NCBI RefSeq assembly: GCF_012910955.1
Contig: NZ_WTVQ01000022.1
Coordinates: forward strand, 1 to 64,000
Origin: Aromatoleum diolicum
GTDB taxonomy: Bacteria; Pseudomonadota; Gammaproteobacteria; Burkholderiales; Rhodocyclaceae
Length of the DNA stretch: 64,000 nt
Direction of reading: 5' to 3'
Shown here piece after piece: positions 9,658 through 17,333 of the stretch; position 1 is the first letter of the stretch, and the number at the start of each line of letters is the position of its first letter. The translations under genes were made by a program, and so were the position numbers. Under the pieces are notes generated by a model, which saw only the letters and a list, made by a program, of their open reading frames with translations, made no database searches and had not been told where the DNA came from.

Positions 9658-10509
9658 ATGAAAGTTTCCGAGATCCAGCACGATTCCGCCGCGCCGCTGA
9701 TCGACGCGCTTGGCGTACACCACCGTCCGGCCGACGGGGCAGTGCGCATTGTCTCCCTGGTGCCGTCGCTGACCGAGCTGGTGTGCGATCTGGGCCTGGC
9801 CGAGCAACTGGTGGGGCGCACCGGTTTCTGCATCCATCCGCGTGCGACGCTCAAGTCCATCCCCAAGGTGGGCGGCACCAAGGATGTGAAGCTCGACGTG
9901 GTGCGCGCGCTGGCGCCGACACACCTGATCGTCAATGTCGACGAGAACCGGCGCGAGGCGGTCGAGGAGCTGGCCAGCTTCGTGCCCAACGTGATCGTCA
10001 CGCATCCGTGTCGGCCGGAGGACAACTTCGAACTCTATCGGCTGTTTGGTGGCGTATTCCGCTGCGAGGATGCCGCGGCGCGGCTCGCGGCCGATCTGGC
10101 GGACGCGCTGGCCGGCGCGCATGCGGTGGCGGCGGCCCTGCCGCCGGAGCGGGTGCTGTACCTGATCTGGCGAGCGCCGTGGATGAGCATCGCGCGCGAC
10201 ACCTACATCTCGACGACGCTGCGTGCGGTGGGCTGGGAGACGCTGCCGGAAGATCCGGCACGGCGGTACCCGGAAATCGACTGGCGTGCGTCGTGGATCG
10301 CAGAGGTCGCGCGCGTGTTTCTGTCGAGCGAGCCCTATCGTTTCGGCGAGCAGCATATCGACGAGGTCGCGCAATTGTCCGGCCGCCCGGCAACGCTGAT
10401 CGACGGCGAGATGGCGTCGTGGTACGGCAGCCGTGCCGCGGCGGGCCTGCGTTATCTCACCGCCCTGCGCCGCAGCCTCGCCGAGGATGGCATGGGTTGC
10501 GTCGCGTAG
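9658..10509 (+). CDS. BtuF/FecB-type helical-backbone metal receptor-like protein without signal peptide
   Basis: The 283-residue product matches class III periplasmic binding proteins such as BtuF: IVSLVPSLTELVCDLGL near residue 30, GRTGFC, the VGGTKDVKLD segment, ALAPTHLIV, and a long connecting helix. Family members that bind vitamin B12 or iron chelates are exported, but this N-terminus is charged and lacks a signal peptide or lipobox. No ABC permease, ATPase or TonB receptor is next to it. It may therefore be a cytoplasmic metal- or cofactor-binding protein. The TAG stop at 10507-10509 is the first three bases of a perfect palindromic repeat. Confidence 0.7.
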   Translation: MKVSEIQHDSAAPLIDALGVHHRPADGAVRIVSLVPSLTELVCDLGLAEQLVGRTGFCIHPRATLKSIPKVGGTKDVKLDVVRALAPTHLIVNVDENRREAVEELASFVPNVIVTHPCRPEDNFELYRLFGGVFRCEDAAARLAADLADALAGAHAVAAALPPERVLYLIWRAPWMSIARDTYISTTLRAVGWETLPEDPARRYPEIDWRASWIAEVARVFLSSEPYRFGEQHIDEVAQLSGRPATLIDGEMASWYGSRAAAGLRYLTALRRSLAEDGMGCVA

Positions 10510-10560
10510 GAGCGGCGTCAGCCGCGAATGGGCGCTTGTTCGCGGCTGACGCCGCTCCTA
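10507..10560. repeat. Perfect REP-type inverted repeat supplying two stop codons
   Basis: Two 22-nt arms (10507-10528 and 10539-10560) are perfect reverse complements separated by 10 nt. The arm core GGAGCGGCGTCAGCCGCG belongs to a REP type that I recognise as common in high-GC proteobacteria. The outermost TAG of each arm is the stop codon of the gene running into it, one from each side. The hairpin probably also ends or protects both transcripts. Confidence 0.85.
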
Positions 10561-11076
10561 CCGGACAGGCGCTTGGGCGGGACTGGGCATCGGCAGCATG
10601 GCGACCAAAGCTTCGGGGGTCAGGATTGCGAACAGCGGCCGCACGAGGCGATGACGATTGAGTCGCAGCAGGGCCTTGTCGCGGCTGACGAGATGGGTGG
10701 CGCTGCCGTCGCGCGCGATTTCGAGGAATTTCTGGTCGTCGGGGTCACGACACACGGGTAGCGCCGCCGGGCGCGGTGCCGATAGTGGTGCCGCAATCGA
10801 CACCCCGTTGTCCGCATCGGCCGCGATGACGGTGGTGCGTGCGGCATACTCCGCAAGGAGTGCCGCCTGTCGCTCCGCGGCGATGCCGAATTGCCGGTAC
10901 GCGAGCACTCGGCGCAGCTCTTCGAGCGAGTCGCCGCGTGCGATCAGTGTCGGGGGTGTGTCCTCGATCAGGTGCCGCAAAGGCTGCAATGCCGGATCCT
11001 CGAAGAACCACAAGGCCATCACGGTGTTGGTGTCGAGCACCAGTCGCAGGGCAGGCAAGGCAGGCTGGTCGGTCAT
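10558..11076 (-). CDS. PIN-domain protein of the putative toxin PIN family (COG1569-like)
   Basis: The 172-residue product has the PIN ribonuclease layout: LRLVLDTNTVMAL near the N-terminus provides the first acidic residue, SLEEL the second, and CRDPDDQKFLEIA with HLVSRDKALL the C-terminal acidic cluster. Proteins of this size and motif order are annotated as putative toxins of type II systems. No antitoxin-like small gene lies next to it, so it may act alone or be a housekeeping nuclease. The stop codon is part of the REP palindrome. Confidence 0.72.
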   Translation of the reverse strand: MTDQPALPALRLVLDTNTVMALWFFEDPALQPLRHLIEDTPPTLIARGDSLEELRRVLAYRQFGIAAERQAALLAEYAARTTVIAADADNGVSIAAPLSAPRPAALPVCRDPDDQKFLEIARDGSATHLVSRDKALLRLNRHRLVRPLFAILTPEALVAMLPMPSPAQAPVR

Positions 11077-11115
11077 GGCGGGCGGGCGTCGTAAAGAACG
11101 ATGGGTGAACGAAAA

Positions 11116-11137
11116 CGAGGGGGCCGTGGCCCCCTCG
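11116..11137 (-). terminator. Intrinsic terminator after phaC
   Basis: A perfect 10-bp GC-rich stem (11116-11125 with 11128-11137) is followed on the minus strand by TTTTC. It lies 24 bp beyond the phaC stop, as expected for a rho-independent terminator. Confidence 0.75.
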
Positions 11138-11160
11138 CGATCATTGCGGCGTGTCAGCGG

Positions 11161-12987
11161 TCAGGCGGCGGCGGTGGTGGCGTCGGCGCGGATCTTGACG
11201 AACGAGCCCGGCGCGTCTTCCAGCACCTTGAGCTTGCCCTTGGCGGGATCACGCACGTCGGTCTGCTCGGGTTCGTGCGCGGTGACCCACGACTGCCAGT
11301 CGGTCCACCACGAACCCTGCTGGTGTTGCGCGCCTTCGAACCACTTGTCGGCGGTTTCGGACAGCTTGGCGGCCGGGTTCAGCCAGTAGCCGTACTTGTT
11401 GGCAACCGGCGGGTTGACGATGCCGGCGATGTGGCCGGAGCCGCCCAGCACGAAGCGCACCGGGCCGCCGAAGTTGAGCGCGCCGAGGTAGGTGCTCTTC
11501 CACGGTGCGATGTGGTCTTCCAGCGTCGAGATGAAATAGCACGGCACCTTGATCTTGCGCAGATCGATCGGCACGCCGTCGATTTCGACGCCGCCCGGCT
11601 GCACCAGACGGTTTTCCATGTACATCGCGCGCAGGTAGAAGCTGTGCATCTTCGCCGGCATGCGCGTCGAGTCGGAGTTCCAGTACAGCAGATCGAACGG
11701 GAACGGATCCTTGCCCATCAGGTAGTTGTTCACCACGAAGGACCAGATCAGGTCGTTGGCACGCATCATGTTGAAGGTGCCGGCCATCTCCGAACCTTCG
11801 AGGTAGCCGCGCTCGAACATCTTCTTCTCGAGGCTGGAAACCTGGCCTTCGTCGATGAATACGCCCAGTTCGCCCGGCTCGGAGAAATCGGTCATCGTCG
11901 TGAAGAAGGTTGCCGCGGCGATGCGCTTCTGCTTCTTGGCGGCCAGGTAGGCGAGCGTGGTGGCCAGCAGGGTGCCGCCGAGGCAGTAACCGCAGGCGTT
12001 CACTTCCTTCTCGCCGGTCTGCTTTTCGATGGCGTCGAGCGCCGCGATCACGCCTTCCAGCACGTAGGATTCGAAGGTCTTTTCAGCCTGTTTCTCGTCG
12101 GGGTTCACCCACGAGATCACGAAAACGGTGTGGCCCTGGTCCACGCACCATTTGATGTAGGAGTTCTTCTCGCGCAGGTCGAGGATGTAGAACTTGTTGA
12201 TCCACGGCGGCACGATCAGCAGCGGGCGCTTGTAGGCCTTCTCGGTCGTCGGGTTGTACTGGATCAGCTGCATCATGTCGGTCTGGAACACCACCTTGCC
12301 GGGGGTGGTGCCAACGTTGCGGCCCAGCTCGAAGGCGCTGGTGTCGGTCATCTTGACGCGCAGCTGGCCGCCGCCGTCTTCCATGTCGCGCAGCAGGTTG
12401 TTGAGGCCCTTGATCAGGTTCTGGCCATTGTTCTTGACCGTTTCGCGGAACACTTCCGGGTTGGTCAGCGCGAAGTTCGACGGCGACAGCGCATCGATGT
12501 ACTGGCGCGTGAAGAAGTTGACCTTCTTCTGTGTCAGCTCGTCGAGGCCTTCCACGCCGCACACGGTGTCATGCACGTGACGCGCGGTGATCAGGTAGGA
12601 CTGCTTGATGAAGTCGAACAGGAAGTGCTCTTCCCACTGCTCGTCCTTGAAGCGCTTGTCGGACTTTTCCGGCGACGCGATCGGCGCGCCGTGCATGCCC
12701 ATCACGCGCAGCATCGAGTGCTGCCACAGCGAGAAGTAGTCCCACACCAGGTTCATCTGCGACTGGGCGAGCTTGTACGGGTTCGCCAGCAGCTTGGCCA
12801 TCATGTCCATGAACGCCTGGGCGATGCCCAGTTCGTCGCTGGGGGTGGAGACGCCCCTTTTCAGCTGGCGCTGTACGTGCTCGCTGATCAGGTGCGAGGC
12901 GCGCTGTGCGACTTCGGCGTAAGTCTTGGCGACTTCCTTGGGGTCCGGCAGTTCGGGGAATACGCTCTCGGGTGTTGGTGCAGCCAT
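11161..12987 (-). CDS. phaC: Class I poly(3-hydroxyalkanoate) synthase
   Basis: The 608-residue enzyme polymerises 3-hydroxyacyl-CoA into storage polyester on granules. The lipase-like box GYCLGG (about residues 333-338) contains the catalytic Cys335 in place of the lipase Ser. The C-terminal half carries the STLEDHIAPW segment with the catalytic Asp and GGSGHIAG with the catalytic His. The tail GSWWTDW is typical of class I PhaC. The chosen start is ATG at 12985-12987, with AGGAG upstream; a TTG start at 13023 would add 12 residues. It begins 20 bp after the MBL-hydrolase gene, so the two are probably cotranscribed. No phasin or phaB is visible, although a thiolase lies at 16.1 kb. Confidence 0.95.
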   Translation of the reverse strand: MAAPTPESVFPELPDPKEVAKTYAEVAQRASHLISEHVQRQLKRGVSTPSDELGIAQAFMDMMAKLLANPYKLAQSQMNLVWDYFSLWQHSMLRVMGMHGAPIASPEKSDKRFKDEQWEEHFLFDFIKQSYLITARHVHDTVCGVEGLDELTQKKVNFFTRQYIDALSPSNFALTNPEVFRETVKNNGQNLIKGLNNLLRDMEDGGGQLRVKMTDTSAFELGRNVGTTPGKVVFQTDMMQLIQYNPTTEKAYKRPLLIVPPWINKFYILDLREKNSYIKWCVDQGHTVFVISWVNPDEKQAEKTFESYVLEGVIAALDAIEKQTGEKEVNACGYCLGGTLLATTLAYLAAKKQKRIAAATFFTTMTDFSEPGELGVFIDEGQVSSLEKKMFERGYLEGSEMAGTFNMMRANDLIWSFVVNNYLMGKDPFPFDLLYWNSDSTRMPAKMHSFYLRAMYMENRLVQPGGVEIDGVPIDLRKIKVPCYFISTLEDHIAPWKSTYLGALNFGGPVRFVLGGSGHIAGIVNPPVANKYGYWLNPAAKLSETADKWFEGAQHQQGSWWTDWQSWVTAHEPEQTDVRDPAKGKLKVLEDAPGSFVKIRADATTAAA

Positions 12988-13006
12988 TTCTTTTTTGCTC
13001 CTGTTT

Positions 13007-14035
13007 TCAAACAGTTCGTTCAAATCGGGTGATGCCTTCCTGGTCCGCCACCCTGCGCGCCTCGCCGCGCGCGACGAGGTAGTTCAAGTGGGCGATTGCC
13101 TCGCCCATGGCGAACATGACCTGATGCGTGTCCAGTTCACGGGGGAACAGCGTCAATAGCAGTTCTCCCGCACTGCGGGGGCTGTGGATCACGTCCAATA
13201 GTGCGTCGCAGCGTTCGCGGTGATGCGTTTCGAGTTGCTCGATTCGCGCCCGGATGCCGCGGAATGGATGACCGTGCGATGGTAGCACGAGCGTATCGTC
13301 CGGCAAGTCCTTGATGCGCTGCAATGAATCGAGAAACCAGCCGAGCGGATCGTCGTCTGGCGTTGCAGCATAGACGCTAACATTTGTAGAGATGCGCGGC
13401 AGCAGCATGTCGCCCGAAATGAGGACCCCGAGGCGCTCGCAATACAGGCTGGCATGCTCCGGCGCGTGGCCGAAGCCGACGATCACGCGCCAGTCGTTGC
13501 GGCCGATGCGCAGCACATCCCCATCGAACAGGCGGCGGTAGGCGGACGGTAGTCCCGGCACGCCGCGCCGGTAGCCATTGCCGCGTTCGATCAGGGCGGC
13601 CTGGCGTTCGGCGTCGAGCCCATTGACGCGGAACTGCGCCACCATGTCGGCGACCGAGCTGCCCGGCAGCTGGTTCCAGATCGCGTGGCCGGCGAGGAAT
13701 TCGCCCTGCGTCATGTGAATCGGGGCGCCGTTGCGCTCGGCCAGCCAGCTGGCGAGGCCGAGGTGATCCGGATGGCAGTGGGTGACGACGATGCGCGACA
13801 GCGGCCGTGCATCGCGGTCGAGGATCGCGTTCCAGTGGCCGCGCACTTCGTCGAGGCCGAAGCCGGTATCGACCACCGTGACGGCGTCGCCGTCGTCGAG
13901 CAGCCACAGGTTGATGTGGTTCAGCGCAAAGGGCAGCGGCATGCGCACCCAGCCGACGCCGGGGGCAACTTGCTGCACGGTTCCGCCTGAGGGCGTGTCG
14001 GGGAAGGGGTATTCAAGTTCGCTACGGTGACTCAT
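13007..14035 (-). CDS. Metallo-beta-lactamase-fold hydrolase
   Basis: The 342-residue protein has the zinc-binding signature THCHPDHLG, with later ligands in FGHAPEHASLY, ISGDMLLP and SHGHPF. This is the glyoxalase II-like arrangement with a C-terminal helical extension. Its substrate cannot be told from sequence. Because it is immediately upstream of phaC and next to acyl-CoA catabolic genes, an acyl-thioester or hydroxyacyl substrate is possible but unproven. ATG at 14033-14035 was preferred over a TTG 36 bp upstream. Confidence 0.8.
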   Translation of the reverse strand: MSHRSELEYPFPDTPSGGTVQQVAPGVGWVRMPLPFALNHINLWLLDDGDAVTVVDTGFGLDEVRGHWNAILDRDARPLSRIVVTHCHPDHLGLASWLAERNGAPIHMTQGEFLAGHAIWNQLPGSSVADMVAQFRVNGLDAERQAALIERGNGYRRGVPGLPSAYRRLFDGDVLRIGRNDWRVIVGFGHAPEHASLYCERLGVLISGDMLLPRISTNVSVYAATPDDDPLGWFLDSLQRIKDLPDDTLVLPSHGHPFRGIRARIEQLETHHRERCDALLDVIHSPRSAGELLLTLFPRELDTHQVMFAMGEAIAHLNYLVARGEARRVADQEGITRFERTV

Positions 14036-14170
14036 CGGGCGCCTCTGTGGGATGGGGGAACAATTGCGCATTGCTCAAACCCCTGAATTCTGATTAACTT
14101 TTTCGCCCTGTCGGGGCGATTACCGGCAAAAAACAATCGGCCAGGCCGGTTTTACTGCGAGTATCGGGCA

Positions 14171-14608
14171 ATGGCAAGCGAACAAACCTACACCATCACG
14201 GAACTCGCGCGCGAATTTGATGTGACGCCGCGGGCGATCCGTTTCTACGAGGACCAGGGGCTGCTGAAGCCCTCGCGTGCCGGCCGCTCGCGCGTCTATA
14301 CCAAATCCGACCGGACGCGGCTCAAGCTTACGCTGCGTGGCAAGCGGCTCGGGCTGTCGCTGGCCGAGATCAAGGAGTTGATCGAAATGCACGGCGGTGT
14401 GCGCAATGCGGCGCCGCAACTGCTGCGTTTCCTGATCGTGCTGGCCGACCGCCGCGCGGCGCTGGAGCAGCAGCGCGAGGACATCGAGGCGGTGTTGGGC
14501 GAGATCGACATGCTGGAAAAGCAGTGCTCCGAACTGCTCGGTCACGATGCCGAGAATGCCGCGGACGAGCGGGCCGCAATCGTGCGACGGATGCGCGGCA
14601 GGACTTGA
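14171..14608 (+). CDS. liuR: MerR-family regulator LiuR
   Basis: The 145-residue regulator has an N-terminal MerR winged helix (YTITELAREFDVTPRAIRFY, then GLLKPSR), followed by KLTLRGKRLGLSLAEIKELI and a dimerising coiled coil. There is no metal-binding cysteine cluster, which fits the LiuR branch that controls leucine/isovalerate catabolism. It is divergent from the MBL-phaC pair and lies just upstream of an ideal LiuR-like palindrome and the acyl-CoA genes, so autoregulation and control of that cluster are likely. Confidence 0.85.
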   Translation: MASEQTYTITELAREFDVTPRAIRFYEDQGLLKPSRAGRSRVYTKSDRTRLKLTLRGKRLGLSLAEIKELIEMHGGVRNAAPQLLRFLIVLADRRAALEQQREDIEAVLGEIDMLEKQCSELLGHDAENAADERAAIVRRMRGRT

Positions 14609-14624
14609 TTTTTTTGGTGATTAG

Positions 14625-14640
14625 TTTACGTTGACGTAAA
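14625..14640. promoter_or_regulatory. LiuR-type operator palindrome
   Basis: TTTACGTTGACGTAAA is a palindrome with perfect 7-nt arms around a 2-nt centre. It matches the TTTACGT-N2-ACGTAAA type of motif known for LiuR regulators. It lies 17 bp after the liuR stop and about 40 bp before the next ribosome site. Confidence 0.8.
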
Positions 14641-14679
14641 CGTAACTAAAGTCGAAAGTAGCCGGCAGGAGGAGGTCTC

Positions 14680-14913
14680 ATGGAACGTGAAGACACGATT
14701 TTCCAACCGCGCGATGCGGCCTGTGCCGGTCGCGTGCCGGGGCGTGTCAATATCCGTCGCTGCGGGATGCCTGATGCGCCGGGCGGCAGTGAGTCGCGGA
14801 AGGAGGAACTGCACCGCCGCCTGTGGCAGGATGCCGGATTGGGCGAACCCGCCCCCGGTGCCGGCGGTCGCGCGCCGGGCGGCCGGCTGCGGTCCGCGGC
14901 AACGACGAGATAA
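14680..14913 (+). CDS. Unrecognised small ORF behind a strong ribosome site
   Basis: ATG 14680 follows the purine run AGGAGGAGG directly downstream of the LiuR operator, so translation of the transcript could start here. The predicted 77 residues are polar and rich in Arg, Gly and Ala, with no membrane segment or motif I recognise. It ends 53 bp before the carbonic anhydrase fusion. It may be a short leader protein, the degraded start of a lost first gene, or chance. Confidence 0.3.
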   Translation: MEREDTIFQPRDAACAGRVPGRVNIRRCGMPDAPGGSESRKEELHRRLWQDAGLGEPAPGAGGRAPGGRLRSAATTR

Positions 14914-14966
14914 CCAGCGAGTGCAGGGCGCGGCCCCGGCTCGCGACCTTGTTCCTGGGAGTGACG

Positions 14967-16106
14967 ATGGCAGTGAAGCTTCGCGTTTTGAGTGCTGACG
15001 ATACGGTCGAACTGGATCGGGTACGCCAGTTCTTTCGCAACTATGCGGCCTGGCTGGGCGTGGACCTGTGCTTCCAGGGCTTCGGCGACGAGATGGCTTC
15101 CCTGCCGGGCGCCTATTCCGCGCCGGAGGGACGACTGTTCTTCGCCGAACATGACGGCCAGCCGGCCGGTTGTGTCGGCCTGCGCCGTTTCTCCGAAGGC
15201 GTCTGCGAGATGAAGCGCTTGTACGTCGAGCCGACCTTCCGCGGCCTGGGCATCGGCCGCGAGCTGGTGCTCGCAGCGATCCGTACCGCGAAGGATCTCG
15301 GCTACCGCCGCATCATGCTCGACACGCTGCCGGCGATGCGCATCGCGGTGAAGCTCTACCGCGAGATGGGCTTCACCGAGGCGCCGGCGTATTACCCGAC
15401 GCCGATCGAAGGCACGATCTTCCTGTCGCTCGACCTCGAAAACTGGTCCGAGGAAGAAGTCACGACCGAGAACCTGTTCCACCTGTTCGACTACAACCGC
15501 GCCTGGGCGCAGCAGATGCGCCAGGTCGATCCGGGTTTCTTCGAGAAACTTTCCCGGCTGCAGGCACCCGAATACCTGTGGATCGGCTGTTCCGACTCGC
15601 GCGTGCCGGCGAACCAGATCGTGGGTCTGCTGCCGGGCGAGGTTTTCGTGCACCGCAACGTCGCCAACGTCGTCGTGCATACCGACCTCAACTGTCTGTC
15701 GGTGATCCAGTTCGCCGTCGATGTACTGAAAGTCAAGCACATCATGGTGGTCGGACACTACGGCTGCGGTGGTGTGAAGGCGGCGCTGATGCGCGAGCGG
15801 GTCGGTCTGGTCGATCTATGGTTGCGCCATGTGCAGGATGTGCATGTGAAGCACCGCAAGCAGGTCAATGCGCTGCCGCCGGAACTTGCGCACGACCGCC
15901 TGTGCGAGCTCAACGCGCTCGAGCAGGTGGTCAACGTGTGCCAGACCGTCGTCGTGCAGGACGCGTGGATGCGCGGCCAGCCGCTGACGGTGCATGCGTG
16001 GATCTACGGACTCAAGGACGGGCTGGTGCGCGACCTCGGTCTCAACGTGCGTCGCCCCGAAGACCTGATGCCGCGTTATGTCGCGGCGCTGGAAGCACTG
16101 GCCTGA
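14967..16106 (+). CDS. GNAT acetyltransferase / beta-carbonic anhydrase fusion protein
   Basis: One 379-residue polypeptide carries two domains. Residues 1-155 form a GNAT acetyltransferase, with the acetyl-CoA loop RGLGIG at 92-97 and the YREMGF segment typical of the family end. Residues 165-379 form a beta-carbonic anhydrase: GCSDSR (zinc ligand Cys208 and Asp210), then GHYGCGGV (His264 and Cys267). All expected zinc ligands are present. The start ATG follows GGGAG. In a cluster for acyl-CoA breakdown, the anhydrase may supply bicarbonate to a biotin carboxylase; what the GNAT domain acetylates is unknown. Confidence 0.9.
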   Translation: MAVKLRVLSADDTVELDRVRQFFRNYAAWLGVDLCFQGFGDEMASLPGAYSAPEGRLFFAEHDGQPAGCVGLRRFSEGVCEMKRLYVEPTFRGLGIGRELVLAAIRTAKDLGYRRIMLDTLPAMRIAVKLYREMGFTEAPAYYPTPIEGTIFLSLDLENWSEEEVTTENLFHLFDYNRAWAQQMRQVDPGFFEKLSRLQAPEYLWIGCSDSRVPANQIVGLLPGEVFVHRNVANVVVHTDLNCLSVIQFAVDVLKVKHIMVVGHYGCGGVKAALMRERVGLVDLWLRHVQDVHVKHRKQVNALPPELAHDRLCELNALEQVVNVCQTVVVQDAWMRGQPLTVHAWIYGLKDGLVRDLGLNVRRPEDLMPRYVAALEALA

Positions 16107-16142
16107 GAGCCGGATTGAATAATCGTTTTACAGGAGAGCATC

Positions 16143-17333
16143 ATGAATGACCCCGTCGTTATCGTTTCCGCCGCACGCACCCCGATGGGCGGCTTCCAGG
16201 GCGATCTGTCCGGCCTGAGCGGCCCGCAGCTCGGCGCTGTCGCGATCAAGGCCGCCGTCGAGCGCGCCGGCATCAACCCCGAGCAGGTGCAGGAAGTGCT
16301 GATGGGCTGCGTGCTGCCGGCCGGTGTCGGCCAGGCCCCCGCCCGCCAGGCGGCGCTTGGCGCCGGCCTGCCGCTGTCGGCCGGTTGCACCACGGTCAGC
16401 AAGGTGTGCGGTTCCGGCATGAAGGCGACGATGCTCGCGCACGACCTGCTGATGGCCGGCACCAACGACGTGATGGTCGCGGGCGGCATGGAGTCGATGT
16501 CGAACGCGCCCTACCTGCTGCCGAAGGCCCGTGGCGGTTACCGCCTCGGCCACGGCCAGGTGCTCGATCACATGTTCCTCGACGGTCTCGAGGACAGCTA
16601 CTCGAAGGAAAACAAGGGGCGCCTGATGGGCACCTTCGCCGAGGACTGCGCCGGCCACTTCGATTTCACGCGTGCCGCGCAGGACGAGTTCGCGATCGCC
16701 TCGACGACGCGCGCGCAGAACGCGATCAAGGACGGCTCGTTCGCGTGGGAAGTCGCGCCGGTGACCGTCGCCGGGCGCAAGGGCGATGTCGTCGTCGACA
16801 AGGACGAGCAGCCGCCGAAGGCGCAGATCGACAAGATCGCCGGCCTCAAGCCCGCGTTCAAGAAGGATGGCACGGTGACCGCCGCGAACTCCAGCTCGAT
16901 CTCCGACGGCGCCGCGGCGTTGGTGCTGATGCGCCGTTCGACCGCCGACAAGCTGGGCCTGAAGCCGCTGGCGACGATCGTCGGCCACGCGACGCATGCG
17001 CAGGACCCGGCGTGGTTCACGACCGCTCCGGTGGGTGCGATGCAGAAGGTGCTGGCGAAGGCCGGCTGGAACGTTGGCGACGTCGACCTGTGGGAAATCA
17101 ATGAAGCTTTCGCGGTCGTCACGATGGCGGCGATGAAGGAGCTGAAGCTGCCGCACGATAAGGTGAACGTGCATGGCGGCGCCTGCGCGCTGGGTCACCC
17201 GATCGGTGCGTCGGGCGCGCGCATCATCGTCACGCTGCTCGGTGCGTTGAAGCAGTATGGCAAGAAGCGTGGTGTCGCCAGCCTGTGCATCGGCGGCGGC
17301 GAAGCGACCGCGGTGGCGGTGGAGCTCATCTAA
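16143..17333 (+). CDS. Acetyl-CoA C-acetyltransferase (thiolase)
   Basis: The 396-residue enzyme is a degradative or biosynthetic thiolase. It has the acyl-accepting Cys in SKVCGSGMKA, the active-site NEAF and GHPIGASGAR segments, and the C-terminal general-base Cys in LCIGGGEA. AGGAG precedes the ATG. It sits second in the LiuR cluster and abuts the acyl-CoA dehydrogenase gene with no gap. It can split acetoacetyl-CoA released by HMG-CoA lyase-linked leucine breakdown, and could equally condense acetyl-CoA for PHB because phaC is nearby. Confidence 0.92.
   Translation: MNDPVVIVSAARTPMGGFQGDLSGLSGPQLGAVAIKAAVERAGINPEQVQEVLMGCVLPAGVGQAPARQAALGAGLPLSAGCTTVSKVCGSGMKATMLAHDLLMAGTNDVMVAGGMESMSNAPYLLPKARGGYRLGHGQVLDHMFLDGLEDSYSKENKGRLMGTFAEDCAGHFDFTRAAQDEFAIASTTRAQNAIKDGSFAWEVAPVTVAGRKGDVVVDKDEQPPKAQIDKIAGLKPAFKKDGTVTAANSSSISDGAAALVLMRRSTADKLGLKPLATIVGHATHAQDPAWFTTAPVGAMQKVLAKAGWNVGDVDLWEINEAFAVVTMAAMKELKLPHDKVNVHGGACALGHPIGASGARIIVTLLGALKQYGKKRGVASLCIGGGEATAVAVELI

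Noticed and set aside
12988-13023. Upstream TTG start for phaC
   Set aside because: It would overlap the end of the MBL-hydrolase gene, and the ATG at 12985-12987 has a good AGGAG at normal spacing.
14100-14140. CGCCC-TGTC-GGGGCG stem upstream of liuR as a terminator
   Set aside because: The stem is short and the T run is on the wrong side for either strand.
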